Origin: Bacteroidota bacterium
Lineage (GTDB): Bacteria; Bacteroidota; Bacteroidia; JAHEXY01
DNA: 64,000 bases
Direction of reading: 5' to 3'
NCBI GenBank assembly: GCA_023251875.1
Contig: JAHEXY010000005.1
Coordinates: 273,637 to 337,636, forward strand
Below are positions 1-9,344 of this stretch, in pieces. The position numbers were made by a program, and so were the translations under genes. The notes below the pieces were generated by a model that saw nothing but the letters and a program-made list of their open reading frames with translations, was not told the DNA's origin and made no database searches. Position 1 is the stretch's first letter; each line of letters starts with the position of its first letter.

Positions 1-1
1 T

Positions 2-3000
2 ATTACTGTAACAAATCCCCCCATTTCTTATTTTTATATTGACTCCTCTCAAGTATTAGGTTGTAGTATTCCATACACACTTCCATTTACAAATTCAGAA
101 ATTGCATCCGATACCTATTTATGGAATTTTGGAGATGGAAATACCTCTTCTCAACAAAATACTTCTAATACCTATACCAATTATGGTACTTATAATATTT
201 CTTTAACTGTAACAAATATTTATGGATGCTCAAGCTCTTATGGTACTAATTATTGGTATGTAACTATAATACCTTTTAATGCCGATTTTATTTTAGATTC
301 AAGTGTAATTTGTAAAAATACAGGGATAACATTTATACACAATTCTGCTTTAAATGAAGAAGCTTGGAAATGGGATTTTGGAGATGGAAATAATATTTAC
401 TCCGTTATTGATGATACTTTATGGCTTTCTGCTACAGATTCTATTTCCGATACCTTATACACTTTTCCAATCTATGGAACATATACGCAACCTTTTTATA
501 ATTATGATAGCGCAGGAACTTATTCTGTAACATTATATGCCTATGATACCGTTGCTTTTAATAATAAAAGATGTATTGATACTGTTTCAAAAATAGTAAC
601 AGTATTGCCATTGCCAAAAATTGATTTTACTATAAGTGATTCCATTGCTTGTATGGTTCCATTTGCTGTTCAATTTACTGATAATACTACAAACATTTCT
701 TTACACACATGGGACATAAATTTTAGTATGGATAACATGATTTTTGTGATCGATACTTCAATAACAAATAATGTATTGGCATATACATATCTCAATACCG
801 GTATTTATTCCATTTCATTAACCGATATAGATATAAATGGATGTAGAGATACATTACTAAAAGATAGTCTTGTTTATATTATCCCACCTGATGCGGAACC
901 TTATAGTAAAGGGTTTTGGAATGACACAACCCATAAAGGTGATCCTAATTATAATTATTGGTTCCCATATAATTATTATGAATTTAGTGCTTGTGCCCCG
1001 GCAACTATTCCTTTCGAAGACGTTTCATATTCAAATGAACAAATAAACTATTGGCATTGGACTTTTGGAGAACCATCAACAGGTTCATTAGATACCTCAT
1101 TTTTGCAAACACCCTCTCACTTATATGCCGATTCCGGTATTTATACAGGTTCTTTATATATAGAAACTGTGAGTGGTTGTAAAGACTCCACTAAATTTTA
1201 TGTTTATTTAGGAATTAAACCTACGGCTTCTTTTTCTTTACCCAGTGATACTATTTGCCACGGATCATCTACAATATTTATAGACTCTGTAAGTAGTAAT
1301 GTAAACCATTGGGAGTGGCATGTTTATTATCAAATAAATTTAGATTCAATATATTCCCATTGGGATACAATTAATAATTCAGTAGTTTATACATACGATA
1401 CTGTTGTTTATGTTGAAAAAAATGATGATTATTTAAATAATCCCTCTTATTCTTGTGTTTTTAAAGATACCGGATATTTTGCAGCTAGTTTGCAATCCTA
1501 TCATTATGGATGTGCATCTGATATTTTTTTATTTGATTCAATGGTTTATATTTTAGAACCCCATCCCTATTTTACAATTACCGGGGCAAATAATCATATT
1601 TTACCGGATGGAACTGAAGAATATGTTTTTTGTCCTTCAAATCTTCCTCCATACACTATTTCTCTTAAAGATTATTCAAAAGGAGCGCATCATTGGTATT
1701 GGGATTTTGGAGATACCACAGCAGGTTCGGTCAATTATTATGATGGACAATATCCACCACCTTTTACGTACGCAAAACGAGGAAATTATACTGTTACTCT
1801 TACTTGTGTAAACGATTCAACAGGCTGTTCTGATTTTTTTTCATATCCTATAATATGGTCAGATCTGAGTACTGAAATTGCTATTGATTCAACTTTATTA
1901 TATAAACAATGCGCACCAGCCAATTTACCATTTATAAATGCATCTACTTCTAGTGATGCCATGTGGTGGGAATGGAATTTTGGAGATTCTACCCAAGCGG
2001 TAATTTATAATACGGGTTCTTCTTCCGATTCTATTTTAACAAATCCCGGTTATAATACTATTGATTCTTATACCTATGGCACTTATATCGAACCGGTTCA
2101 TATTTATAATAAGGTTGGTAACCATACTATAACATTAATGGTATATAATGATAAAGGTTGTAAATCTTCAGATACTTTTGATTTGATAGAAGTGTATCCT
2201 CAACCTAGTATAAATTTTGTAGGAGATAAATTAGGAGGCTGTGTTCCTTTTGATGTTAACTTTACTGACAAGAGTATTTCTGATACAAGCCTAAGCAGTT
2301 GGAATTGGAATTTTGGTGATAAAAAATCGACAATAAATAACACTTCTATTCTTCAAAATCCAACTCATACTTTTGCCGATACAGGCGTTTTTAATATTCG
2401 TTTAATCGTGAATGATCAAAACAGTTGTAAAGATACACTCATAGATACTGCTTATATAACAGCAACAACTGCAATTGCAAATTTCGGTTTCGGAGGATCA
2501 AGTAATTGCCATGATAAACCATTAAGTATATATAATTATTCATTAGGAAAAGGGCTTTCATATCAATGGAATTATGGTGATAATACTCCCATTGATACTT
2601 CATCTATCCCTTCTCATTATTATTCTTCAATTACATCGTCTCAAACTGTAACTGTAACATTAATTGTGAATAGTAGTTACGGTTGTTCCGATACGCTTTC
2701 TGCCAAAGAAGATATTCTTAAAACAATTGGCAATTTTAGTATAGACCAAAACATAGGTAATTGCCCTCCTTTTTTTGCTTCCTTTTTAGATTCATCATCT
2801 AATGATATAACTATTTGGGAATATGATTTTGGTGATGGAAATAAGTCAACATTTTATTATACCATTCCGGATACCATTTCTCATGTTTATAATAATCCCG
2901 GAACTTATGATGTTATGTTAATAGTAACCAATTATATTAGTTGCATCGATACTGTATACCTACCCCAAGCTTTGTTTATTCAAGGCCCTCAGGGAAGTTT

Positions 3001-4291
3001 TTCTTATAGTCCTCATGAAGGCTGTCCTCCCATTGATGTTACATTTATTCCATCAAACATTTCAAATGTGGCTCAATATTATTGGGTATTTGGAGACGGC
3101 TATACTTCAAAAACTGATACTGTTGTGCATACCTATGATCAAGCAGGATATTTTTTTCCAACCTTAATTATTACTGATTCCATTATTACATTAATTGGTG
3201 ATACCGAAACCTGTACTATTACAATAATAGGAGATAGCTCCATTTATGTTCCGGGGCCTCAAGTTGATTTTCAATTATCTAAAACGGATACTGCTTGTAA
3301 GGGAGAACTCATTAGCTTTATAAATAATACAGACTCAACTGATATAAATGAATGGAGATGGTATTTTGGCGATGGGGATACTGCTGTTGATTATAATACA
3401 TGCCATCAATATAACTCCTCCGGTTTTTATGATGTATCATTATATGGGTTTACTTATTTAAGTTCCGATACATGCATTTATTATTATACGCAGCCAAATG
3501 CAATCAATATTTTTCAGTCGCCTGATATTCTTATTTCTGATCAATACCAAGAAGGTTGTCCCCCTGTTGCTGTTCAATTATTCATAGATTCACAAAGCAT
3601 TGCTTATACTATCGACTCATTGCAATGGAACTTTAATAACCAAACTTCATACGGAGATACGGCACTGTTTTTTGTTAATAATTCAGATTCATTTCCAACT
3701 TCATTAAAGGTTATTTTTACTAATGGTTGTGAAGAAGTTTATACAGATACATTTGGTTTTTTTGTTTATCCTTCGCCAATTGCCGATTTTTCAATAATTG
3801 GAGAACAAAATACTTTAGGGGCGTACAAACAATTTATTCAGTTAAACAATACTTCTCAAAATGCAGTTTCATATTTATGGAATTTTGGTGATAGTACTGT
3901 AATTGATACCACAATAAATCCCAAACACAATTATGATACAGATGGTAATTTTTCTGTTCAATTAATTGCAGTTAGTGATTCGGGATGTATAGATACATTG
4001 CTAGTTCCCATTAAAATATATTTAGGAGCTGATGTGCCTAATACTTTTAGCCCTAACGGAGATGGAATAAATGATGCCTTTGTATTGAATTTAAGTGGCG
4101 AATATAGCGATAATCTATCTATAGAATTTTTTAATAGATGGGGAAAACGTATTTATAAAAATGACGATTATCAAAATAACTGGGATGGAAAAGACAAAAA
4201 CAATAAGTTGGTTCAGCCTGATACATATTATTATATTCTTAAATATAAAAATAAAAAAGTATGGGCAGGTTGGCTGAGAATTATTTATTGA
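2..4291 (+). CDS. Giant PKD-repeat adhesin with T9SS type B sorting domain (5' partial)
   Basis: The reading frame is open from the left edge to the stop, so the N-terminus lies outside the window; the TTG at 605 is only an internal codon. The protein is a string of PKD-like modules. Each carries the signature W(N/D)FGD followed by a Y or H plus a G-x-Y/F-x-V strand, for example LWNFGDGNTSS near the left edge and YLWNFGDSTV near the C-terminus. The last 85 or so residues are a type B (gliding-type) sorting domain: NTFSPNGDGINDAF, then FFNRWGKRIY and a final strand. Proteins of this build are exported by the type IX system, anchored on the surface and act in adhesion or gliding. The stop is one base before the next ATG, so the glycosyltransferase is probably co-transcribed. 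The ligand is unknown. Confidence 0.9.
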   Translation: MTVTNPPISYFYIDSSQVLGCSIPYTLPFTNSEIASDTYLWNFGDGNTSSQQNTSNTYTNYGTYNISLTVTNIYGCSSSYGTNYWYVTIIPFNADFILDSSVICKNTGITFIHNSALNEEAWKWDFGDGNNIYSVIDDTLWLSATDSISDTLYTFPIYGTYTQPFYNYDSAGTYSVTLYAYDTVAFNNKRCIDTVSKIVTVLPLPKIDFTISDSIACMVPFAVQFTDNTTNISLHTWDINFSMDNMIFVIDTSITNNVLAYTYLNTGIYSISLTDIDINGCRDTLLKDSLVYIIPPDAEPYSKGFWNDTTHKGDPNYNYWFPYNYYEFSACAPATIPFEDVSYSNEQINYWHWTFGEPSTGSLDTSFLQTPSHLYADSGIYTGSLYIETVSGCKDSTKFYVYLGIKPTASFSLPSDTICHGSSTIFIDSVSSNVNHWEWHVYYQINLDSIYSHWDTINNSVVYTYDTVVYVEKNDDYLNNPSYSCVFKDTGYFAASLQSYHYGCASDIFLFDSMVYILEPHPYFTITGANNHILPDGTEEYVFCPSNLPPYTISLKDYSKGAHHWYWDFGDTTAGSVNYYDGQYPPPFTYAKRGNYTVTLTCVNDSTGCSDFFSYPIIWSDLSTEIAIDSTLLYKQCAPANLPFINASTSSDAMWWEWNFGDSTQAVIYNTGSSSDSILTNPGYNTIDSYTYGTYIEPVHIYNKVGNHTITLMVYNDKGCKSSDTFDLIEVYPQPSINFVGDKLGGCVPFDVNFTDKSISDTSLSSWNWNFGDKKSTINNTSILQNPTHTFADTGVFNIRLIVNDQNSCKDTLIDTAYITATTAIANFGFGGSSNCHDKPLSIYNYSLGKGLSYQWNYGDNTPIDTSSIPSHYYSSITSSQTVTVTLIVNSSYGCSDTLSAKEDILKTIGNFSIDQNIGNCPPFFASFLDSSSNDITIWEYDFGDGNKSTFYYTIPDTISHVYNNPGTYDVMLIVTNYISCIDTVYLPQALFIQGPQGSFSYSPHEGCPPIDVTFIPSNISNVAQYYWVFGDGYTSKTDTVVHTYDQAGYFFPTLIITDSIITLIGDTETCTITIIGDSSIYVPGPQVDFQLSKTDTACKGELISFINNTDSTDINEWRWYFGDGDTAVDYNTCHQYNSSGFYDVSLYGFTYLSSDTCIYYYTQPNAINIFQSPDILISDQYQEGCPPVAVQLFIDSQSIAYTIDSLQWNFNNQTSYGDTALFFVNNSDSFPTSLKVIFTNGCEEVYTDTFGFFVYPSPIADFSIIGEQNTLGAYKQFIQLNNTSQNAVSYLWNFGDSTVIDTTINPKHNYDTDGNFSVQLIAVSDSGCIDTLLVPIKIYLGADVPNTFSPNGDGINDAFVLNLSGEYSDNLSIEFFNRWGKRIYKNDDYQNNWDGKDKNNKLVQPDTYYYILKYKNKKVWAGWLRIIY

Positions 4292-4292
4292 A

Positions 4293-5531
4293 ATGAGTAA
4301 TTTCTATCTTCAAAAATATGCTTATTGCCAAGAGCAAATTAAAGCCAGACCTTGTGAGGGATTAGGAATAATAGTTGTTATACCATGTTTTAACGAACCT
4401 GATTTAATTTCTACTTTAAAAAGTATACATGCATGTGATAAGCCTAAATGTGCTGTTGAAGTTATTGTAGTAATTAATGCTCCTGAAAATGCAGATGAAA
4501 ATGTTAGGCTGCAAAATAGTTCGACCTATGATGAGGCTATAGCGTTTAGCAAAGAGGTAAAATCGAATCATTTTTTATTTCATATTCTCAATGTGGAATT
4601 GCCAATACGAGATGCAGGCGTGGGCTTGGCACGCAAAGTAGGAATGGACGAAGCAGTAAGCCGATTTGAGAAAATTAGAAATCATGAGGGTTTAATTGTT
4701 TGCTTAGATGCAGATAGTTTAGTTGATAATCATTATTTAACTGAAATTGAAAAGCATTTTGAGATAAATAAGAAAAGTGTTGCTGCCTCCATTTATTTTG
4801 AACATCCTCTTGAAGGAAAATTGGAAAGTAAAGTTTATGAAGGCATTGTTTTGTACGAATTATTTTTGAGGTATTATGTAAATGCATTACGATATGCAGG
4901 CCATCCCTATGCTTTTGAAACAATAGGATCGAGTATGGTGGTTCGTTCAAATGCTTATCAGGCACAAGGAGGAATGAACAAACGAAAAGCCGGAGAAGAT
5001 TTTTATTTTTTGCAAAAAATGATTGCATTAGGAAAGTATACTGAAATAAATGCCACACGAGTTATTCCTTCTCCCCGAATTTCAAACCGAGTTCCATTTG
5101 GTACAGGTAGGGCTATTGGCGATTTTACTAATGGAAAAGAAATTTTATTTTATGATTTCAGGATATTTACAGCACTTAAAAAATTTATTGAATCTGTTTC
5201 AGATTTGTATCGTATTCAAAAAATGGAAACGTATTTAAGTACGCTCCCCGAATGTGTGCTTAATTTTCTTAAGAAAAATGAATTCGAAAAAGTACTGGAG
5301 GAAATTAAAACCAATACCTCAAATCAAGAGAATTTTGAGAAGCGTTTTTTTAATTGGTTCAATGGGTTTTTAGTACTCAAATATGTGCATTATGCTACTG
5401 AGCATTTTTATAATCGAGTAAGTGCATTAGAAGCCACACATGATTTAATGCTTGTGATAAATAAAAATGAAAAAATTAAATCGGAGAAAGAGGCATTATT
5501 GTATTGGAGAGATTCTGATAAAAATTCTTAG
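4293..5531 (+). CDS. Family 2-like glycosyltransferase
   Basis: The 412-aa protein has a GT-A nucleotide-sugar transferase layout. It starts with IVVIPCFNEPD (residues 27-37), has a conserved GVGLARKVGMDEA segment (109-121), an acidic DAD metal-binding motif inside LDADSLVDN (139-141) and an ED pair in AGEDFYFL (235-236) where the catalytic base usually sits. No membrane segment is obvious, so it should be cytosolic or peripheral. It begins one base after the stop of the PKD adhesin, which suggests translational coupling, and a role in decorating surface proteins or making surface glycan is an inference from that. Donor and acceptor cannot be read from the sequence. The next gene converges on it. 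Confidence 0.8.
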   Translation: MSNFYLQKYAYCQEQIKARPCEGLGIIVVIPCFNEPDLISTLKSIHACDKPKCAVEVIVVINAPENADENVRLQNSSTYDEAIAFSKEVKSNHFLFHILNVELPIRDAGVGLARKVGMDEAVSRFEKIRNHEGLIVCLDADSLVDNHYLTEIEKHFEINKKSVAASIYFEHPLEGKLESKVYEGIVLYELFLRYYVNALRYAGHPYAFETIGSSMVVRSNAYQAQGGMNKRKAGEDFYFLQKMIALGKYTEINATRVIPSPRISNRVPFGTGRAIGDFTNGKEILFYDFRIFTALKKFIESVSDLYRIQKMETYLSTLPECVLNFLKKNEFEKVLEEIKTNTSNQENFEKRFFNWFNGFLVLKYVHYATEHFYNRVSALEATHDLMLVINKNEKIKSEKEALLYWRDSDKNS

Positions 5532-5561
5532 GTTTTGCTAAATCCTACTCGTCTTAATTTT

Positions 5562-6566
5562 TTAAACAATTCCTTCTTTCATTAAATCATGAATATGCAC
5601 TACACCTACATATTTACCTTCTTGTTCAATAAGTACTTGTGTAATTTTATTTTTTTTCATCATGCTTAAAGCATCTACTGCTAATGTACCTGCTTCAAGC
5701 ATTCTTGGCTTTGGCGACATAATATCTTTTGCTTTTAGCGCTTCAATATTTACCTCAGATTTTTCGAGCATACGTCTAATATCTCCGTCCGTAATAATTC
5801 CAATTAATTGATCATTTTGCATAACAGCCGTTGCTCCCAAACGTTTTGAAGATATCTCAAAAATGACTTGCCTAACAGAATCTTCTGCGTTTACTTTGGG
5901 CACTTCATTGATGGGGTAAATATCATCAACTCTTAGGTACAATCGTTTTCCGAGTGAACCTCCGGGATGAATTTTCGCAAAATCCATAGGTGTAAAATCT
6001 TTACAAGCCAAAAGGCACATGGCAAGTGCATCTCCCATTACCAATTGTGCAGTAGTGCTTGAAGTAGGAGCTAAATTATTGGGACAAGCCTCTTTTTCAA
6101 CACTTGCATTTAAAACATAATCAGCATGAATAGCCAAATATGAATTTACATTGCCTGTAATGGCTACAATTTTATTGCCCATGTTTTTTATAAGCGGAAC
6201 CAGTACTTTAATTTCTGAAGTATCACCACTCTTAGATAAACAAAGCACCACATCATCTGCTTGAATAATTCCTAAATCGCCATGAATGGCATCAGCAGCA
6301 TGCATAAAAATAGAAGGGGAGCCGGTAGAACTTAGTGTACCAACAATTTTACGTGCGATTTGAGCACTTTTTCCCACTCCTGTGGCAACAATTCTTCCCT
6401 TGCTTTTTGCTAAATATTCAACACAGCGAATAAAGGAATCGTCAACATATTTGATTAAATCTTGAATGGATTGCGCTTCAATTTTTATAGTTGATACGGC
6501 TATGTTTTTTATTTCTTCTGCAGATTTCAAATCAGTAAGATTTAATTTTCCACTAAAATAAGTCAA
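5562..6566 (-). CDS. kdsD: Arabinose-5-phosphate isomerase (SIS + two CBS domains)
   Basis: The enzyme converts ribulose 5-phosphate to arabinose 5-phosphate, the first step to Kdo of lipopolysaccharide, in the cytoplasm. The 334 residues show the family order: an SIS sugar isomerase domain (about 45-190) with GVGKSAQIARKI, the SKSGDTSEI phosphosugar loop and APTSSTTAQLVMGDALA, the linker FAKIHPGGSLGKRL, then two CBS domains (about 210-270 and 280-334) with IGIITDGDIRRML and VGVVHIHDLMKEG. Length and motifs match KdsD/KpsF throughout. The gene is alone on the minus strand, convergent with the glycosyltransferase and divergent from the T9SS protein at 6635. KpsF-type paralogs serve capsule synthesis, but no capsule genes are nearby. 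Confidence 0.95.
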   Translation of the reverse strand: MTYFSGKLNLTDLKSAEEIKNIAVSTIKIEAQSIQDLIKYVDDSFIRCVEYLAKSKGRIVATGVGKSAQIARKIVGTLSSTGSPSIFMHAADAIHGDLGIIQADDVVLCLSKSGDTSEIKVLVPLIKNMGNKIVAITGNVNSYLAIHADYVLNASVEKEACPNNLAPTSSTTAQLVMGDALAMCLLACKDFTPMDFAKIHPGGSLGKRLYLRVDDIYPINEVPKVNAEDSVRQVIFEISSKRLGATAVMQNDQLIGIITDGDIRRMLEKSEVNIEALKAKDIMSPKPRMLEAGTLAVDALSMMKKNKITQVLIEQEGKYVGVVHIHDLMKEGIV

Positions 6567-6597
6567 ATTTCCTTCTCTTTATAGTTTCGAAAATTTC

Positions 6598-6605
6598 TAT
6601 ATTTG
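6598..6605 (+). promoter_or_regulatory. Candidate Bacteroidota -7 box (TATATTTG)
   Basis: TATATTTG matches the Bacteroidota -7 consensus TAnnTTTG and lies 29 bases before the ATG of the T9SS protein at 6635. The -33 element is weak, with only a T-rich stretch around 6578, so this is a motif-level call. Confidence 0.4.
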
Positions 6606-6634
6606 TGGTCTTTAAAATATTTAAATAAAATTGC

Positions 6635-7312
6635 ATGAAGAAATTTTTACTCCTCATCACTTTATTGAGTACAATTGGATCTCTTTTCTCTCAAAATAAA
6701 AGTACGTTCGTTTTTGAAAGTATTCAATCTGTAAGTGAGAAATTAAAGGCGACAGATGCCAATACCAATATCTCTATTGAAACAGAAAAAAACAAAAATA
6801 CCTCTAATAAAACCACTTTTGGTGCAGGTACTATTATTTGGTCAGAAGATCTTGGAAATGGATTTCCTGTTGGTTGGAAAATAAACGATGTTTCCGGTAT
6901 TTGCCCTTGGGTATATTCACAAGATGGGTCATGGGGGTATTATAATGGCAATAGTGCTACTAAAGCCGGAACGGCAATAAAATCTACTACGGCATCCAAT
7001 GGATTTTTACTTTCAAATCCGGATTCTGCCAATTATGTAAACTATGGTTTGCCATCAGAAACTACGTATCAATATCTGGAAACATATATTACAACAAGCA
7101 TTAATTATTTCTTGAGTGCGGCTTCGGAACATGTTGTAATCAATATTTATAATTCACTTGGAGAAAAAGTTGATACCTATGATGAAGGAGCTAAATTGGC
7201 AGGAAGATATACACTTGCAATCAATGCCGATCATCTTTCAAGTGGGGTTTATCATTACACACTTATTAGTGGTAAAAATAACATAACTAAAAAAATGACC
7301 ATTTCTAAATAA
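6635..7312 (+). CDS. Shrunken T9SS type A cargo protein
   Basis: The 225-aa protein begins with a clear signal peptide (MKKFLLLITLLSTIGSLFSQ) and ends with a type A sorting domain (VVINIYNSLGEKVDTYD, then GVYHYTLISGKNNITKKM). The middle holds only the opening strands of a jelly-roll/choice-of-anchor type domain (IIWSEDLGNGFPVGWKI, then SNGFLLSNPDSANYVNYG). This runs straight into the sorting domain after about 80 residues, although in relatives of this opening the domain and further modules continue for hundreds of residues. An in-frame internal deletion is the simplest reading. It should still be exported, but whether it has a function is unclear. A terminator follows at 7330. Confidence 0.75.
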   Translation: MKKFLLLITLLSTIGSLFSQNKSTFVFESIQSVSEKLKATDANTNISIETEKNKNTSNKTTFGAGTIIWSEDLGNGFPVGWKINDVSGICPWVYSQDGSWGYYNGNSATKAGTAIKSTTASNGFLLSNPDSANYVNYGLPSETTYQYLETYITTSINYFLSAASEHVVINIYNSLGEKVDTYDEGAKLAGRYTLAINADHLSSGVYHYTLISGKNNITKKMTISK

Positions 7313-7329
7313 ACTATCCCTTAACCCAG

Positions 7330-7365
7330 AAAAGCCGGTTATGTTTTTACATGCCGGTTTTTTTT
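7330..7365 (+). terminator. Rho-independent terminator after the T9SS protein
   Basis: An imperfect hairpin (AAAAGCCGG ... CATGCCGG) is followed directly by a run of eight T residues, 18 bases after the stop at 7312. Confidence 0.75.
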
Positions 7366-7368
7366 AAT

Positions 7369-7440
7369 GAGACTCAGATTTTAGGAGCGATTGCGAAAAA
7401 AATCTGTAGGTCGAATTAATCCCGATTTTTTATCGGGATA
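7369..7440. repeat. Two-hairpin palindromic module, copy 1 (intergenic)
   Basis: The copy opens GAGACT, forms a first hairpin with arms CAGATTTT and AAAATCTG, then the linker GTCGAATTAAT, then a second hairpin with arms ATCCCGAT and ATCGGGAT. It has the same layout as the copies at 23261, 24618, 26441, 27747 and 46204. The second hairpin differs from theirs (CCCGC/GCGGG) by paired changes, which keeps the stem. It lies between the terminator and the dehydrogenase gene. Confidence 0.8.
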
Positions 7441-7464
7441 TTATTTGTAATTAAATTTTATTTT

Positions 7465-8403
7465 GTGAAAATACTTTTTGCTGATTACGTACATGCTTCT
7501 CTTGCTCATGAACTCCAAAAATGCGGACATGTGTGTGACAATTTTTCAAAAAAAAGTGCAGATGAAGTATTGACAGCTATTGGTCAATATGAAGGGATTA
7601 TTATTAGAAGTAAAATTAAGCTCGACAAAAAAAATATTGATAAGGCTAATCAATTAAAATGGATTGCTCGCGTAGGAGCAGGCATGGAAAGCATTGATGT
7701 AGATTATGCAAAGTTAAAAGGAATAATTTGCCTGAATGCTCCCGAAGGAAACAGAAATGCAGTAGCAGAACATACTTTAGGCTTATTACTGTCTTTGTTT
7801 AATAATATTTGCAAGGCCAATAATGAAGTTAAAAGTGGTAAATGGTTGAGGCCCGAAAACAGAGGGATTGAATTAAGTGGAAAAACAATTGGAATAATTG
7901 GTTGTGGAAATACAGGTTCTGCATTTGCACGTTGTTTAAGAGGTTTTGATGTAAGAATATTGGCTTATGACAAATACAAACAAGGCATTTCCAACGAATT
8001 TATTAGGGGAGTTGATTTAGATATTTTATTTGACCAAGCCGATATAATAAGTTTGCACTTACCCTTAACGGATGAAACACATCAAATGGTAAATACCAAT
8101 TTTATCAATAAGTTTAAAAAAGATATTTATTTGTTGAACACTGCTAGAGGAAAAATAGTTTGTACTGATGATCTTGTAAAAGCATTACAATCATGCAAAA
8201 TTAAAGGAGCTGCATTAGATGTTTTGGAATATGAGGATATTTCTTTTCAGTCCATATACAATCAAGAACTTGCCCCTGCTTACCAATACCTATTAAACAC
8301 TCCTAATGTTATTCTTACACCACACATTGCCGGTTGGACAAATGAAGCTGAAGAAAAAATGGCGTCTGTTTTATTTCAAAAAATCATCAAAATAGTTGGG
8401 TGA
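7465..8403 (+). CDS. D-isomer-specific 2-hydroxyacid dehydrogenase (phosphoglycerate dehydrogenase-like)
   Basis: The protein is an NAD-dependent oxidoreductase of the SerA/2-hydroxyacid dehydrogenase family, 312 aa. It shows the substrate-domain signature WIARVGAGMESIDVDYAK and APEGNRNAVAEHTLG, the Rossmann nucleotide motif GKTIGIIGCGNTGSAFARC, the arginine-bearing LLNTARGKIV and the catalytic histidine in TPHIAGWTNEA. No C-terminal ACT domain is present, so it is the short type. 3-phosphoglycerate is the likeliest substrate, but other 2-hydroxyacids are possible. The start is a GTG (M-K-I-L-F at the N-terminus); no upstream ATG is available in frame. The gene stands alone and converges with the M23 peptidase gene, 8 bp apart. 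Confidence 0.88.
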   Translation: MKILFADYVHASLAHELQKCGHVCDNFSKKSADEVLTAIGQYEGIIIRSKIKLDKKNIDKANQLKWIARVGAGMESIDVDYAKLKGIICLNAPEGNRNAVAEHTLGLLLSLFNNICKANNEVKSGKWLRPENRGIELSGKTIGIIGCGNTGSAFARCLRGFDVRILAYDKYKQGISNEFIRGVDLDILFDQADIISLHLPLTDETHQMVNTNFINKFKKDIYLLNTARGKIVCTDDLVKALQSCKIKGAALDVLEYEDISFQSIYNQELAPAYQYLLNTPNVILTPHIAGWTNEAEEKMASVLFQKIIKIVG

Positions 8404-8411
8404 TTTTTTTC

Positions 8412-9296
8412 CTAAAATGTCATGTAGTCTTCCGGATTTAAGGCATAGCCATTAAACCATAATTCGAAATGAAGATGTGGGCCTGTAGTAATTTCACCTG
8501 TATTACCAATAATCGCAATGGGTTCACCTGCTTTTACAATATCACCTTCTTGTTTTAACAAAACAGAATTGTGTTTGTAAAGAGAAAATAAATTGTTGCT
8601 GTGTTGTATGCAAATAAGGTAGCCCGTTTCTAAAGTCCATGTGGCAATAATTACGGTTCCATCTAAAACAGATTTTATGGGTTCATTCTCGGGAGCAACA
8701 ATATCAACGCCAAAATGTTTTTTCTTAGCATCGTAACTATCCGTAATAGTGCCATGAAGTGGTGAGAAAAAGAAAAATCCGCTTACACTGGATGCGTTTG
8801 CAGCATTATTGGCAGAGGGATTTTGAGTAATATTAAACATATCTTCTTGTTCTACTTCTGCCCTTAAAACGGAATCTTCTTTTGAAGAAGCATAGTGAAT
8901 ATTGCTCTTTATCTTTGCTACAGTATCTTTTGTTGTATTATCGGATAGTGTAGTATCATTACCTGCTATAATACTAACAATGTTTTTAATATAGGTGTCT
9001 TTATTTGCCATTGAAGTTTGAAGAGAATCGGCCTTGTATTTTAATGCAATCATCTGTTTACGCATGGTTACATCTGCATAACCGGGTATGTATTCTCGCA
9101 AATCTGTAAAAGCAATTACACTTACAATAATGGCTACAAAAACTATTGTGCTTATCACAAAAGTCACAAAAATATTCATGGGAGAAAGAATGAAAGAAGC
9201 CTTTTCTTCTAAAGTAGCATCGTTCATAATTACCATTCTGAACTTACTTTTAAAGGTTCGGTATAATTTTCGTTTTATGAGCTTTTTGTGATCCAT
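8412..9296 (-). CDS. Membrane-anchored M23 family metallopeptidase (LytM-type)
   Basis: The protein is a probable peptidoglycan endopeptidase or LytM-fold regulator. It has a cytoplasmic basic N-terminus, one membrane segment (about residues 41-64), a periplasmic linker and a C-terminal M23 domain (about 175-294). The zinc ligands are visible: H194 and D198 in KHFGVDI, and H274/H276 in GPHLHFELW. The full set suggests an active enzyme rather than a degenerate LytM factor. I chose the ATG at 9296 (MDHKKLIKRK). A longer frame from a TTG at 9317 adds only seven residues and no better signal. The opening block around MNDATLEEKASF is typical of Bacteroidota membrane M23 proteins. It is convergent with the dehydrogenase and lies 48 bp from the CotH gene, in the same direction. 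Confidence 0.88.
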   Translation of the reverse strand: MDHKKLIKRKLYRTFKSKFRMVIMNDATLEEKASFILSPMNIFVTFVISTIVFVAIIVSVIAFTDLREYIPGYADVTMRKQMIALKYKADSLQTSMANKDTYIKNIVSIIAGNDTTLSDNTTKDTVAKIKSNIHYASSKEDSVLRAEVEQEDMFNITQNPSANNAANASSVSGFFFFSPLHGTITDSYDAKKKHFGVDIVAPENEPIKSVLDGTVIIATWTLETGYLICIQHSNNLFSLYKHNSVLLKQEGDIVKAGEPIAIIGNTGEITTGPHLHFELWFNGYALNPEDYMTF

Positions 9297-9344
9297 CCTA
9301 TTTTGTTGCCTTTGCAAATATCGGAAATTAAATTTTGCGAAGAA

